This document shows positions 50,918 to 59,666 of a stretch of DNA of 64,000 bases, piece by piece. This DNA comes from Candidatus Poribacteria bacterium (GTDB lineage Bacteria > Poribacteria > WGA-4E > PCPOR2b): assembly GCA_022822005.1 (NCBI GenBank), contig JAJECO010000081.1:1-64000 (forward strand), written 5' to 3'. A program made the translations under genes and the position numbers. Position 1 is the first letter of the stretch; every line of letters begins with the position of its first letter. The notes under the pieces were generated by a model that worked only from the letters and a program-made list of their open reading frames with translations, made no database searches and was not told the origin of the DNA.

Positions 50918-52564
50918 ATGAATGTTGCGGAGCTGTTTGTAAAATGCTTAGAAGCTGAAGATGTGGAGTATGTCTTTGGGGTGCCGGGCGAGGAAAACGC
51001 CCATTTTATGATGGCGTTAGAAGAGTCTTCAATACCGTTTGTCCTTACTCGCCATGAACAGGGGGCCGCTTTCATGGCGGATGTCTATGGCAGATTGACC
51101 GGCAGGGCGAGCGTCTGTCTTGGAACACTCGGACCAGGGGCAACCAATCTCATGACCGGCGTTGCTGACGCCAATATGGATCGTGCGCCGATGGTTGTAG
51201 TCACAGGGCAGGCTGACAGCCGACGACAGCACAAGGAAAGCCACCAAAATATGGATGTGGTAGGGATGTTCCAACCTGTTACTAAGTGGGCAAGCCCGAT
51301 CATCAATTCGGAAAATATCCCTGAAGTGGTTCGCAAAGCATTCAAATTGGCTGAGACGGAAAAACCGGGGGCTTGTCACATTGAGCTTGCCGAGGACATC
51401 GCCTCTGAATCAACGGACAATATCCCTATTCCGAGACAACGCCTGCGTCGCGCCGTGCCGGACGATAAAATTGTCGATCAGGCCATGGATCTAATCCGTC
51501 AAGCGAAGCGTCCGGTAATCTTGGCTGGCAACGGTGCTATCCGCAAGCGGGCAAGCAAGCAGTTGCGGGAGTTTGCCGAAATCACGAACATCGGTGTTAT
51601 CAACACTTTCATGGGGAAAGGTGCAGTTTCCCGCCATGCACCCTACAGCCTGTTTACCATCGGGTTACAGGCGAAAGACCTTGTCGCTTGTGCAGTTGAC
51701 GCCGCCGATCTGGTGATAACCCTCGGCTACGATCTCGTGGAGTATCATCCGCGTCTATGGAATCACGGCGGTCACAAGAAAATTGTGCACATCGACTTTC
51801 TGCCAGCTGAGGTCGATGAAGATTACCGCGTTGATGTCGAAGTCATCGGTGATCTCGCACACGCGCTCTGGATGCTCAATGAGCGGGTTAAAGAAAAACC
51901 CCTTCAGTTCAACGGTCATCAGCACCAAACTATCCGAGAGGATATGCTGGCTGAATTTGCTCGACACAAAGATGATGAAACGGTGGGCATCATCCGTCCC
52001 CAAAAGGTGCTCTGGGATGTGCGCGAAGCGTTAGGTCCCGACGACATTCTATTGAGCGATGTCGGAGCGCACAAAATGTGGATCGCACGTTATTACCAAT
52101 GCGATGAACCGAATACCTGTTTCATTTCAAACGGCTTCTGTTCCATGGGATTTGCCCTGCCGGGTGCTATCGCCGCTAAAATGGTATCCCCAGAACGCCG
52201 CGTGCTCGCCATCTGTGGTGATGGCGGATTCCTGATGAACGTCCAAGAGATGGAGACCGCCAAACGGTTAGGAACCAATATTGTGGTCATGGTCTGGGAA
52301 GACGGCGGCTACGGGCTTATCTCTTGGAAACAGGACAACCAGTTCAACCGTCACACCAATCTTTCGTTCAGCAATCCTGACTTTGTTCAGTTAGCCGAAT
52401 CCTTCGGGTGGACAGGGATCAGAGTTGGGAATGCTGTGGACCTCGCACCTGCCTTGGACCAAGCTTTTCAAGCGGACAACCCTGCGCTTATTGTTATTCC
52501 GATCGATTATCGAGAGAATGCCCTGCTGACAGAGCGTTTGGGCAATATTGCGTGTCCGATATAA
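50918..52564 (+). CDS. Acetolactate synthase-like ThDP-dependent enzyme
   Basis: 548 aa. Large-subunit-type ThDP enzyme (acetolactate synthase/AlsS group): joins or decarboxylates 2-oxo acids. Seen: FGVPGEENAHFM (about 20-31), catalytic Glu in TRHEQGAAFMADVYGR (about 46-61), GPGATNLMTG, and the ThDP/Mg motif GDGGFLMNVQEMETA (about 434-448) followed by VVMVWEDGGYGL. No regulatory small subunit (ilvN) follows, which argues for a catabolic AlsS-like or other 2-oxo-acid role. RBS AGGAGG at 50905. A second, clearly different ThDP enzyme lies at 62119. Confidence 0.87.
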   Translation: MNVAELFVKCLEAEDVEYVFGVPGEENAHFMMALEESSIPFVLTRHEQGAAFMADVYGRLTGRASVCLGTLGPGATNLMTGVADANMDRAPMVVVTGQADSRRQHKESHQNMDVVGMFQPVTKWASPIINSENIPEVVRKAFKLAETEKPGACHIELAEDIASESTDNIPIPRQRLRRAVPDDKIVDQAMDLIRQAKRPVILAGNGAIRKRASKQLREFAEITNIGVINTFMGKGAVSRHAPYSLFTIGLQAKDLVACAVDAADLVITLGYDLVEYHPRLWNHGGHKKIVHIDFLPAEVDEDYRVDVEVIGDLAHALWMLNERVKEKPLQFNGHQHQTIREDMLAEFARHKDDETVGIIRPQKVLWDVREALGPDDILLSDVGAHKMWIARYYQCDEPNTCFISNGFCSMGFALPGAIAAKMVSPERRVLAICGDGGFLMNVQEMETAKRLGTNIVVMVWEDGGYGLISWKQDNQFNRHTNLSFSNPDFVQLAESFGWTGIRVGNAVDLAPALDQAFQADNPALIVIPIDYRENALLTERLGNIACPI

Positions 52565-52692
52565 TGTTTTGGGCTTGACTTGGTTTGTCTGGCGTGCTAC
52601 ATTAAGCCTTGGATTTCTCGCGCAGATTGTTAGCTTATCATCGTACAATTTTATGTGCGGAGTCAATAGTTAGAAAGATAAAAGATAACAAA

Positions 52693-52721
52693 TTGACTTG
52701 ACGCTGGGTATTGGCTATATG
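52693..52721 (+). promoter_or_regulatory. Sigma70-type promoter candidate
   Basis: TTGACT at 52693 and TATATG at 52716 with a 17-bp spacer. It precedes the small gene at 52792 and nothing else. Confidence 0.4.
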
Positions 52722-52791
52722 ACCCCGCGCTTTGAAGGTGCAATTCGCATTATCAATGCTTGAAGAACGACAAGGAGAGAACATCAAGATT

Positions 52792-53028
52792 GTGAAGAAC
52801 ACCGAACTCGTTGAACATGCGTCTAACGAATCTGATAAGATGCAAGACGAATACCAGTTTGACTACAGCAAAGCCAAACCGAACCGCTTTGCTTCGCGGA
52901 TTGGACAGGACCAGTTGATGATCGTTCTCGATCCGGATGTCGCGGCGGTGTTTAAAACTCCTGAATCCGTAAATCAGGTATTGCGGGCGATTATCACCTC
53001 AATGCCAAGCGCAGAAAAAGGGGATTGA
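52792..53028 (+). CDS. Small protein, antitoxin-like
   Basis: 78 aa from GTG 52792, which has AAGGAGAG at 52772 to 52779 (rather far upstream); in-frame starts also exist at 52732 (TTG) and 52756 (ATG). Visible: YQFDYSKAKPNRFASRI (about residues 20-36 from this start), then VVLDPDVA-like LMIVLDPDVAAVFKTPESVNQVLRAII, cut as VLDPDVAAVF and SVNQVLRAII. The SKAKPNRFA element followed by a VLDPDVA helix-turn resembles small antitoxin-type proteins, but I see no toxin gene next to it. Function is inference. Confidence 0.5.
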   Translation: MKNTELVEHASNESDKMQDEYQFDYSKAKPNRFASRIGQDQLMIVLDPDVAAVFKTPESVNQVLRAIITSMPSAEKGD

Positions 53029-53130
53029 TGGGTTTTGTATTCTATTTTATGATTTTCAAAGTTGTTATCTGAGAGTCGGCACGAATCACACAATCATTTT
53101 TTGCCATGTGTAAAATAAGAGGAGAAGCAA

Positions 53131-54117
53131 ATGCACGTAGGTACACAGCAATTTAACACATCCGATGTAGATCTGGAATACTTGGCAAGGCACGGCGTTT
53201 TCAACAAGAATGAGAATTTTATTACATTCCACCGAGCGTACGGCTGGGATGTGAAGGAGTTGAAAGAGAAAAAGGAGAAGTGTGCCAGATTCGGTATTGA
53301 TATGGAGATGGTTGCGATCCCCCTCGCTCACCTGAACGTCAACGGTGGCGGCATCCCCAACTTCATGCTTGGCAACTATGAAGAAGGTGATAAGGAGATC
53401 GAGTTGGTCTGCAATATGATTAAGCAGGCAGCCGAAGCCGAGATACCGTCGATCAAGTATTTCCTTTGTGCACTGGAGAATCAACGTACCGAAAGCAAAC
53501 CGTCCGGACGGGGAGGTTCTCAATACAGCACATGGAATCTGGAGGAAGCGGATTCCACCACACCAAGATTCGATGAGCCGGTCACCGCCGAAATGAACTG
53601 GGCACGGATTACCTACTTCCTTGAGCGCGTTATCCCGGTGGCAACCGAGTACAAAATCCGAATGGCTTGCCACCCCTGTGATCCGTGGCTGCCACCCGGT
53701 TATAAAGGTGTTGATCGGGTCATGGGAGGATTCGATGGCTTCAAGCGTTTTATCGAGATTTGTCCCAGCCCCTATCACGGTGTCAACCTCTGTCTCGGTT
53801 GTATGGCAGAGAGTGTAACAGATCCCAAGAACGAGGTTCCCGACATTATCCGCTACTTCGGCTCTCGGAAGAAGATATTCCTCTGTCACTTCCGCAACAT
53901 CGTCGGTGCTCGCAACAAGTTCCAAGAGGTTTGGCCTGATGAAGGCGTGATGAATATGCGCTGGAATATGAAAGCTCTCAAAGAGGTCGAATATCCACAC
54001 ATGGTTGTCCCCGATCACGCACCGGGACATAAAGACCCGGAGAGTGGTCGTCAGGCATTCGCTTACGAGTTCGGCTACATCAAAGCGATGATGCAGGCGG
54101 TCATGGACGAGGATTAA
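53131..54117 (+). CDS. Mannonate dehydratase-like TIM-barrel enzyme 1 (UxuA family)
   Basis: 328 aa. UxuA-type enzymes dehydrate D-mannonate to 2-keto-3-deoxygluconate with a divalent metal. Seen: the conserved HxDDP-like element here reads ACHPCDPWLPPG (about 185-196), GVNLCLGCMAES (Cys in the metal site, about 219-230), the HFRNI motif (about 253-257) and PDHAPGH (about 298-304). The metal site therefore looks present, although HPCDP replaces the HPDDP of classic UxuA. RBS GAGGAGAAG at 53118. A paralogue lies at 56519, and similarity between the two is clear in the C-terminal half. Confidence 0.8.
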   Translation: MHVGTQQFNTSDVDLEYLARHGVFNKNENFITFHRAYGWDVKELKEKKEKCARFGIDMEMVAIPLAHLNVNGGGIPNFMLGNYEEGDKEIELVCNMIKQAAEAEIPSIKYFLCALENQRTESKPSGRGGSQYSTWNLEEADSTTPRFDEPVTAEMNWARITYFLERVIPVATEYKIRMACHPCDPWLPPGYKGVDRVMGGFDGFKRFIEICPSPYHGVNLCLGCMAESVTDPKNEVPDIIRYFGSRKKIFLCHFRNIVGARNKFQEVWPDEGVMNMRWNMKALKEVEYPHMVVPDHAPGHKDPESGRQAFAYEFGYIKAMMQAVMDED

Positions 54118-54193
54118 ATTTCGTATTTGGTCCGTGAGCATCAACTTAACGGGACACCAAGTGAAAAGGTGCGAGGATTTAGCAGATCAAAAT

Positions 54194-55450
54194 ATGTCCA
54201 ATAGTCAATTACCTCCTCACGGACGCAATTGGAAAAAAGTTAAAGCCGAGATAAAGTCGGTACAAAAGGACGACGCTCCTTGGTACAGTGAACGCATGTT
54301 CATCGGGGGAAGCTACTTCGGCGGCGAGGAGGTTGTCAAGGTGGCAAATGAAGCCTATCAGATGTACATCAACTATAATGGGCTTTACGCCACGAAGGTA
54401 TTTCCCAGCCTTGTCCGTTACGAGCGTGATATTGTTGGCACGCTGCTTGGGATGATGAACGCTCCGAATTGCGCTAGTGGCAGTATCACCACCGGCGGCA
54501 CCGAAAGCTTGATTATGGCGGTGAAAACCGCCCACGCATGGGCACACGACCACCGTTCGGGTGCAACAGAGCCCGAGATATTGATACCCCACGCAGCGCA
54601 TCCTGCCTTCGATAAGACGGCACATCTAATGGGAATCAAGGCAGTGCGAATGCCCCAAAGCGACGGTTTCCGCGCAGATGTTGAGGCAATGGGGCGCGCC
54701 ATCAATGCCAATACCATCATGCTTGCGGCTTCTGCCCCCTCCTATCCCTTCGGTGTTACCGACCCTATCCCCGAAATCGCTGCTCTATCGGAAAAACACG
54801 GTCTGTGGTTGCATGTGGATGCCTGTCACGGTGGCTTCATCTTCCCGTTTGCCCGCAAATTGGGCTACTCCATTCCTGACTACGACTTCGCAGTCCCCGG
54901 TGTCACATCAATCTCTGTGGATGTACACAAGCTGGGCTATGCCAATAAGGGGGTGTCTACCCTGCTATTGCGCGATGCCAACTTGGAAACCTACCAGCGA
55001 TATACCTTCGATGCTTGGCCCTCCGGGACGTATTCTACGCAGAACCTGATGGGGTCTCGTTCGGGTGGCGGACTTGCATCCGCTTGGGCGGTGCTGAACT
55101 ACCTCGGCGAAGAGGGCTATCTTGAGCGCGTGGGCGAAATTCTCGATACCAGAGAGCGATTCCTTGCCGGCATTCGGAGGATCGACGGATTAGAGATATG
55201 GGGCGAACCACAGGCATACCTCATCGCCTTTGGTTCCAACGTTTTTGACATCTTTGCGGTTGATGAAGGCATGGCCGAGCGCGGTTGGATGGGGAGCCGC
55301 TTGCAAGATCCGCCCGCCATCCACCTGTTTTTGGATCTGTCTCACAGTGCTATCGTCGATGAGTATCTCCACGATCTTGCTGAGGTTGTTAGAGTGGTGA
55401 AATCCGGTGAGATACAGAGTCGGGAAAAAGGTGCTTCGTACTCAAGATGA
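54194..55450 (+). CDS. Sphingosine-1-phosphate-lyase-like PLP enzyme
   Basis: 418 aa. Group II PLP decarboxylase fold, closest in motifs to S1P lyases, which cleave a phosphorylated amino alcohol by retro-aldol. Seen: LPPHGRNW near the start, ASGSITTGGTES (about 94-105), HVDACHGGF (about 205-213), and the PLP Lys in SVDVHKLGYANKG (about 240-252). An upstream in-frame GTG at 54134 would add 20 residues not matching the family; ATG 54194 fits better, though its RBS is poor (AGGA at 54174). The gene follows the UxuA-like gene by 76 bp. True substrate unknown; it may be an amino acid or phosphorylated amino sugar alcohol. Confidence 0.8.
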   Translation: MSNSQLPPHGRNWKKVKAEIKSVQKDDAPWYSERMFIGGSYFGGEEVVKVANEAYQMYINYNGLYATKVFPSLVRYERDIVGTLLGMMNAPNCASGSITTGGTESLIMAVKTAHAWAHDHRSGATEPEILIPHAAHPAFDKTAHLMGIKAVRMPQSDGFRADVEAMGRAINANTIMLAASAPSYPFGVTDPIPEIAALSEKHGLWLHVDACHGGFIFPFARKLGYSIPDYDFAVPGVTSISVDVHKLGYANKGVSTLLLRDANLETYQRYTFDAWPSGTYSTQNLMGSRSGGGLASAWAVLNYLGEEGYLERVGEILDTRERFLAGIRRIDGLEIWGEPQAYLIAFGSNVFDIFAVDEGMAERGWMGSRLQDPPAIHLFLDLSHSAIVDEYLHDLAEVVRVVKSGEIQSREKGASYSR

Positions 55451-55470
55451 TACACGCACCAATCTCTTAC

Positions 55471-55640
55471 GTTAACCTAAGTTGCTAGTTATGGAAGATG
55501 TTGTAAAACGAGAGAATGGGAACTGAATAAAGCCCCTTACCTGCTCGCAGTGGATTGACAAATCCACTGCACTCCTGCAAAGATGGCTTGGATATGTCTA
55601 TCCAAGCCGAGCGGGTTTGACAACTAGCTACTTGCGTTAC
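55471..55640. repeat. Repeat-bounded island sharing a 20-mer with 30.4 kb
   Basis: GTTAACCTAAGTTGCTAGTT at 55471-55490 is identical to 30397-30416, and an imperfect inverse of it (AACTAGCTACTTGCGTTAC) lies at 55622-55640. Inside are two perfect palindromes with 10-bp stems and 4-base loops at 55547-55570 and 55585-55608. The first is followed one base later by CTCC (GGAG on the other strand), a REP-type foot variant. Confidence 0.7.
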
Positions 55641-55680
55641 GTTTGCAATATAGGATTACGAATAGGAGGCAGCAAACAGC

Positions 55681-56466
55681 ATGACACCCGATGTAGCACT
55701 GGAGAAACGGAATCAGTTGACTAAAGAGGGGTATTGTGTCGTTGACGACATCTTGACCGAAGCCTTTCTCGAAGAGCTCCGAGAAACGTCTGACCGGATG
55801 CTGGACGCCGTGGAGCATCCGCCCCATTGGAAATATCAGGGATCGGACCTTCATGTCAGAGGGATTGATGAGCCAGTCATTGACCGGCTAATTCACTGGG
55901 AGCCGACACGCAACGCCTTGGGGGATATGGGCTTGGGCGACTTCAAATCGGCGGGTGGATTCATCATCCTCAGCAAACCACCGGGCGGACCACCCCTCTA
56001 CTGGCACCAAGATTGGATGGGGTGGAACGACCCAATCAGCACCGCGCCTTGGCCACAGTATCTTTTCCTGTCCTACTACCTGATCGACACCACCCTTGAA
56101 AACGGTTGCTTTCGTATTATCCCCGGCACACACCTGAAGCGGATCCCACTGCACAACCGGTTGGTGCAAGCGCATGCACAGGGCGGCTACGATGTAGAGG
56201 AGGACGACCCCTATATGTTCTGTGACCATCCCGATGCTATTGACCTGCCGGTGAAAGCGGGATCACTCGTGGTTGCAGAGGGACGGGTACTCCATGCTGC
56301 ACACGGAAACCAGAGCGATAAACGGCGAACGCTGCTCCTCGGATGGCACACCCGTCCACCGACGCCGCCCGATTATTGGACGGGCGATGTGCCTAAAGTT
56401 ATCAAGAACCGCAATCCGGAGGCCGTATACGAAGCGACGCGTGAACCGGGTGAATACCTCGTCTGA
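55681..56466 (+). CDS. Phytanoyl-CoA dioxygenase family protein (PhyH-like) 3
   Basis: 261-aa Fe(II)/2-oxoglutarate oxygenase. Seen: TKEGYCVVDDILT near the start, HxD in YWHQDWMGWN (about 115-124), FRIIPGTHLKR, and the distal His in HAAHGNQSDKRR with an Arg that can bind 2-oxoglutarate. RBS AGGAGG at 55666. It is the first gene of a closely spaced series up to 61877 (52, 49, 75, 27 and 12 bp gaps), which suggests it oxidises a compound of the same pathway. Third PhyH-like gene of the window. Confidence 0.85.
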   Translation: MTPDVALEKRNQLTKEGYCVVDDILTEAFLEELRETSDRMLDAVEHPPHWKYQGSDLHVRGIDEPVIDRLIHWEPTRNALGDMGLGDFKSAGGFIILSKPPGGPPLYWHQDWMGWNDPISTAPWPQYLFLSYYLIDTTLENGCFRIIPGTHLKRIPLHNRLVQAHAQGGYDVEEDDPYMFCDHPDAIDLPVKAGSLVVAEGRVLHAAHGNQSDKRRTLLLGWHTRPPTPPDYWTGDVPKVIKNRNPEAVYEATREPGEYLV

Positions 56467-56518
56467 ATCGTAATCGTAACCTTGTTCCCTTTCAACCTAA
56501 AATGAGGAGAATTGGACC

Positions 56519-57490
56519 ATGAAACTCGGAATTGGTTTCAGTCAAGCTGCCTTGACGGAGGAGAATCTTCAGTACGCCAAGCAGCTCGGCGTAAGCCACG
56601 TTATCATACACGGTCCCCGCTTTGGGGAACGGGGTGTGCTGGAGTTCATCGAACTACTCAGAGCCCGAACATTCATCGAATCGCACGGACTCGAGGTCGC
56701 AGGCATCGAGAATCTGCCAGCAGATCACTGGGATAAGGTCCTCCACGGCGCACCCGGACGCGATGAACAGATCGAAAAGGTCTGTGAGACAATTGAGAAC
56801 ATGGGTAAGGCAGGCATCCCAATCCTCGGCTACTATTTCAGCATTGCTGGCGTGTGGGGACATTGGCGCGCCTACGACAGTGGCGGCGGACGCGGCGATG
56901 CAGGGCTCAAGAGTTTCGATTACGAACTCGTGAAAGATGCACCGGTCGTTGAGACAGGACGGGTGAGCGTTGAGGAGATGTGGGAACGGTTGGCTTATTT
57001 TCTGGAACGTGTGGTGCCAGTTGCTGAACGCGCTGGTGTTAAGTTGGCAGCGCATCAGGATGATCCGCCGGCGGAAGAATTGCGTGGGACGGGACGCCTC
57101 CTAACAAGTCACGAGGGAATGAAGCGATTAATTGAAACAGTGCCAAGTCCAAACAACGGGTTGGAATTCTGCCAAGGAACCGTCGGGGAGATGGGACCCG
57201 ACCGGGCAGTAGACGCCATTCGCTACTTCGGTGGGCAGGGCAAAATCTTCTACGTTCACTTTCGCAACGTTCGGGGTCAGTTTCCAAAGTTCGATGAGGT
57301 GTTCATCGACGAAGGGGATGTCGATATGTTTGAAGCCATGCGTGCCTACAAAGAGGTGGGCTTCGATGGCGTCATCATCCCCGACCACGCCCCTCGTGTG
57401 GCAGGCGACAGCGACCATCGGCGTCAAGGCGTAACATTTGCGCTGGGATACATGAGGGCGCTGATGCAGATGGTTGAGAAATTGTCGTAG
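56519..57490 (+). CDS. Mannonate dehydratase-like TIM-barrel enzyme 2 (UxuA family)
   Basis: 323 aa. Paralogue of the protein at 53131, closer to classic UxuA in its metal site: AAHQDDPP (about 183-190; HPDDP in classic UxuA), LEFCQGTVGEM (about 218-228, metal Cys), HFRNV (about 248-252) and PDHAPR (about 295-300). The N-terminal region KLGIGFSQAAL is shorter than in the first copy. Likely acts on a hexonate or related sugar acid. RBS GAGGAGAA at 56502. Sits in the 55.7-61.9 kb operon-like series. Confidence 0.82.
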   Translation: MKLGIGFSQAALTEENLQYAKQLGVSHVIIHGPRFGERGVLEFIELLRARTFIESHGLEVAGIENLPADHWDKVLHGAPGRDEQIEKVCETIENMGKAGIPILGYYFSIAGVWGHWRAYDSGGGRGDAGLKSFDYELVKDAPVVETGRVSVEEMWERLAYFLERVVPVAERAGVKLAAHQDDPPAEELRGTGRLLTSHEGMKRLIETVPSPNNGLEFCQGTVGEMGPDRAVDAIRYFGGQGKIFYVHFRNVRGQFPKFDEVFIDEGDVDMFEAMRAYKEVGFDGVIIPDHAPRVAGDSDHRRQGVTFALGYMRALMQMVEKLS

Positions 57491-57539
57491 TCGAAGACCA
57501 ATAACCCCAATTTGGTTCTATCTCTATCAGGAGAATTGT

Positions 57540-58502
57540 ATGGACAAAATCAAGATTGCCCTCATCGGTGCCGGTGGCATGGCAAATGGCGTTCACTACC
57601 CCTCCCTCGCGGCATTCGACGATGTGAAACTGGTAGGCTTGTGCGATTTAGTTCCATCGAAGCTGCAAGAAACCGCAGAGCGGTTCCAGATCGCAAAGAC
57701 CTTTGCAGATTACAAACAGATGCTCGAAACGACAAGTCCAGACGCTGTGTATGTCTTGATGCCCCCGCAGCATCTATTTGCCCCCGTCATTCACTCTCTA
57801 TCACAAGGTCACCACGTCTTCATCGAAAAACCCCCCGGCGTAACGCTCCATCAAGCAAAAGAGATGGCGCTGGCTGCCGAGAAACACAATTGCAAAACGA
57901 TGGTCGGGTTTAATCGACGGTTCATTCCGCTCATGCGTCAAGTCAAGGGGATCGTCGAAGAAAAAGGACCCATCATCCAGTGTATGTCCACATTCCACAA
58001 AAACACCCCAGGCGCCCTATACTACGACGGTATCATCGACGTGTTGACCTGCGATGCCATCCATGCCGTTGACGCGCTCCGTTGGATGGGCGGCGGAGCA
58101 GTCAAAGCTGTGGCGAGTGATATTAACAGTTTCGGTTCGGATCGGGAAAATAGTTTCAACGCCATCGTCAAGTTTGACAGTGGTGCATCAGGCTATCTCT
58201 GCACCAATTGGGCGGTTGGGGGACGAATCCATATCTTTGAGATGCATGCGCCCGGTATCTCCGCATATATCAATCCGGACGTGGGGGGCAGCGCCGTTAT
58301 CCATAGCAGCGAGGGAGTCAAAGAGATTTCAACCGTTGAGGCGGCTGGAACGGATGCGAATCACAAGGCTTACGGGTTCTACAGCGAAAATCGTCATTTC
58401 GTGGATTGCATTCAGGAAGACCGCCAGCCAGACACCTGTTTTGCGGATGCGGTCAAGAGTATGGAACTGGTTCAGGAAATCTACCGGAATCGGATCGATT
58501 GA
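57540..58502 (+). CDS. Gfo/Idh/MocA-family oxidoreductase
   Basis: 320 aa. NAD(P)-dependent sugar or cyclitol oxidoreductase. Seen: Rossmann GAGGMANGVHYPSL (about 10-23), VLMPPQH, HHVFIEKPPGVTL with the conserved EKP (about 95-97), GFNRRF, and a C-terminal beta-sheet domain with CDAIHAVDALRWM, where the His in AIHAVDALRW may be catalytic. The start ATG at 57540 follows AGGAGAATTGT; a longer frame from 57474 overlaps the upstream gene and is not family-like. 49 bp after the UxuA-like gene. Confidence 0.9.
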   Translation: MDKIKIALIGAGGMANGVHYPSLAAFDDVKLVGLCDLVPSKLQETAERFQIAKTFADYKQMLETTSPDAVYVLMPPQHLFAPVIHSLSQGHHVFIEKPPGVTLHQAKEMALAAEKHNCKTMVGFNRRFIPLMRQVKGIVEEKGPIIQCMSTFHKNTPGALYYDGIIDVLTCDAIHAVDALRWMGGGAVKAVASDINSFGSDRENSFNAIVKFDSGASGYLCTNWAVGGRIHIFEMHAPGISAYINPDVGGSAVIHSSEGVKEISTVEAAGTDANHKAYGFYSENRHFVDCIQEDRQPDTCFADAVKSMELVQEIYRNRID

Positions 58503-58577
58503 CAAACGTCCAAATCTCATTCAGTCAGGCTCATATACTTTCAATTAACAAACCATAACACAGGAGAACTACAAAAA

Positions 58578-59639
58578 ATGCTCGTTTATATCGGAACCTA
58601 CACGCAGGGAGACAGCGAAGGAATTTACGTCTATCGTCTGGACACCGCTTCTGGTGCACTCGAATATGTCAGCGTAGCAACAGGGATAGATAATCCTTCC
58701 TTTTTAGATCTTCACCCCCATAAACCGTATCTCTACGCAATAAATGAAATTTCGGAGTCCGATGGAGAATCTGGAGGGGCTATCACCGCATTTTCCATTG
58801 ATGAAGAGGCTGGGGAGCTAACCCTCTTAAATCAGCAGTCGACGGTTGGTCCGGGACCGTGCCATCTGAGCGTTGACGCGACCGGAAAATTTGTCCTTGT
58901 AGCAAACTACGGCGGTGGGAGCGTTTGTATGCTTCCCATACATGACGACGGAACGTTGGGCGAAGCGACCGATTTCATTCAACACGAAGGTTCAAGTGTC
59001 GATCCGTCGCGCCAACAGGGACCGCACGCGCATTCAATCATGATTGATCCAGCGAATCGATATGCCTTCACGCCGGATCTGGGGCTCGATAAGATCTTAA
59101 TTTACAAGATAGACCTGACAAACGGGAAACTCGTCCCGAACGATCCGCCATCGGCGGACGTCGCACCGGGCGGAGGACCACGTCATTTCGATTTCCATCC
59201 CAGCCGAAAATACGCCTATGTTATCAACGAGATGGGCAATACTGTGACCGCTTTTTCCTACGATGAATCGAACGGTGCACTCTCGGAGATCCAGAGTATT
59301 CCAACGTTACCTGACGATTTTGATGGCACAAGCCACACAGCCGATGTCCATGTCTCGCCGTCCGGGCAGTTCCTCTACGGCTCCAACCGAGGTCATGATA
59401 GCATTGTGATTTTCGCCATTGATCAAGACACCGGCGAGCTTACCTATGTCGATCATGAATCAACCCAGGGCGAAACGCCCCGAAATTTCGCTATTGACCC
59501 GACGGGAACCTTCCTATTTGCCGAGAACCAAGGCACGGATACCATCGTCACGTTCCGGATCGATTCGGACACAGGAAAGCTGACGGCAACGGGGCATGTA
59601 GCCAACGTGCCGATGCCTGTGTGTATAAAGATGAGGTAG
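58578..59639 (+). CDS. Lactonase-family beta-propeller (6-phosphogluconolactonase type)
   Basis: 353 aa. Seven-bladed propeller hydrolase of sugar lactones (Pgl/YbhE-like). Seen: YIGTYTQGDSEGIYVY at the start, LDLHPHKPYLYAINE, GPGPCHLSVDATGKFVLVANYGGGSV, PHAHSIMIDPANRYAFTPDLG, GGGPRHFDFHPS, and repeated SPSGQFLYGSNRG blades; I cut each below twenty residues. No signal peptide, so cytoplasmic. In this series it could open a sugar-acid lactone made by the oxidoreductase next door; that is inference. RBS AGGAGAAC at 58563. Confidence 0.88.
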   Translation: MLVYIGTYTQGDSEGIYVYRLDTASGALEYVSVATGIDNPSFLDLHPHKPYLYAINEISESDGESGGAITAFSIDEEAGELTLLNQQSTVGPGPCHLSVDATGKFVLVANYGGGSVCMLPIHDDGTLGEATDFIQHEGSSVDPSRQQGPHAHSIMIDPANRYAFTPDLGLDKILIYKIDLTNGKLVPNDPPSADVAPGGGPRHFDFHPSRKYAYVINEMGNTVTAFSYDESNGALSEIQSIPTLPDDFDGTSHTADVHVSPSGQFLYGSNRGHDSIVIFAIDQDTGELTYVDHESTQGETPRNFAIDPTGTFLFAENQGTDTIVTFRIDSDTGKLTATGHVANVPMPVCIKMR

Positions 59640-59666
59640 TCTTTGAGTATAAAGAGGTGAAATTCT

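Noticed and set aside
53086-54144. 352-codon open frame on the minus strand, fully opposite the UxuA-like gene
   Set aside because: The plus-strand frame has clear family motifs and an RBS. The antisense frame has no recognisable motif, and such shadows arise from the codon bias of GC-rich genes.
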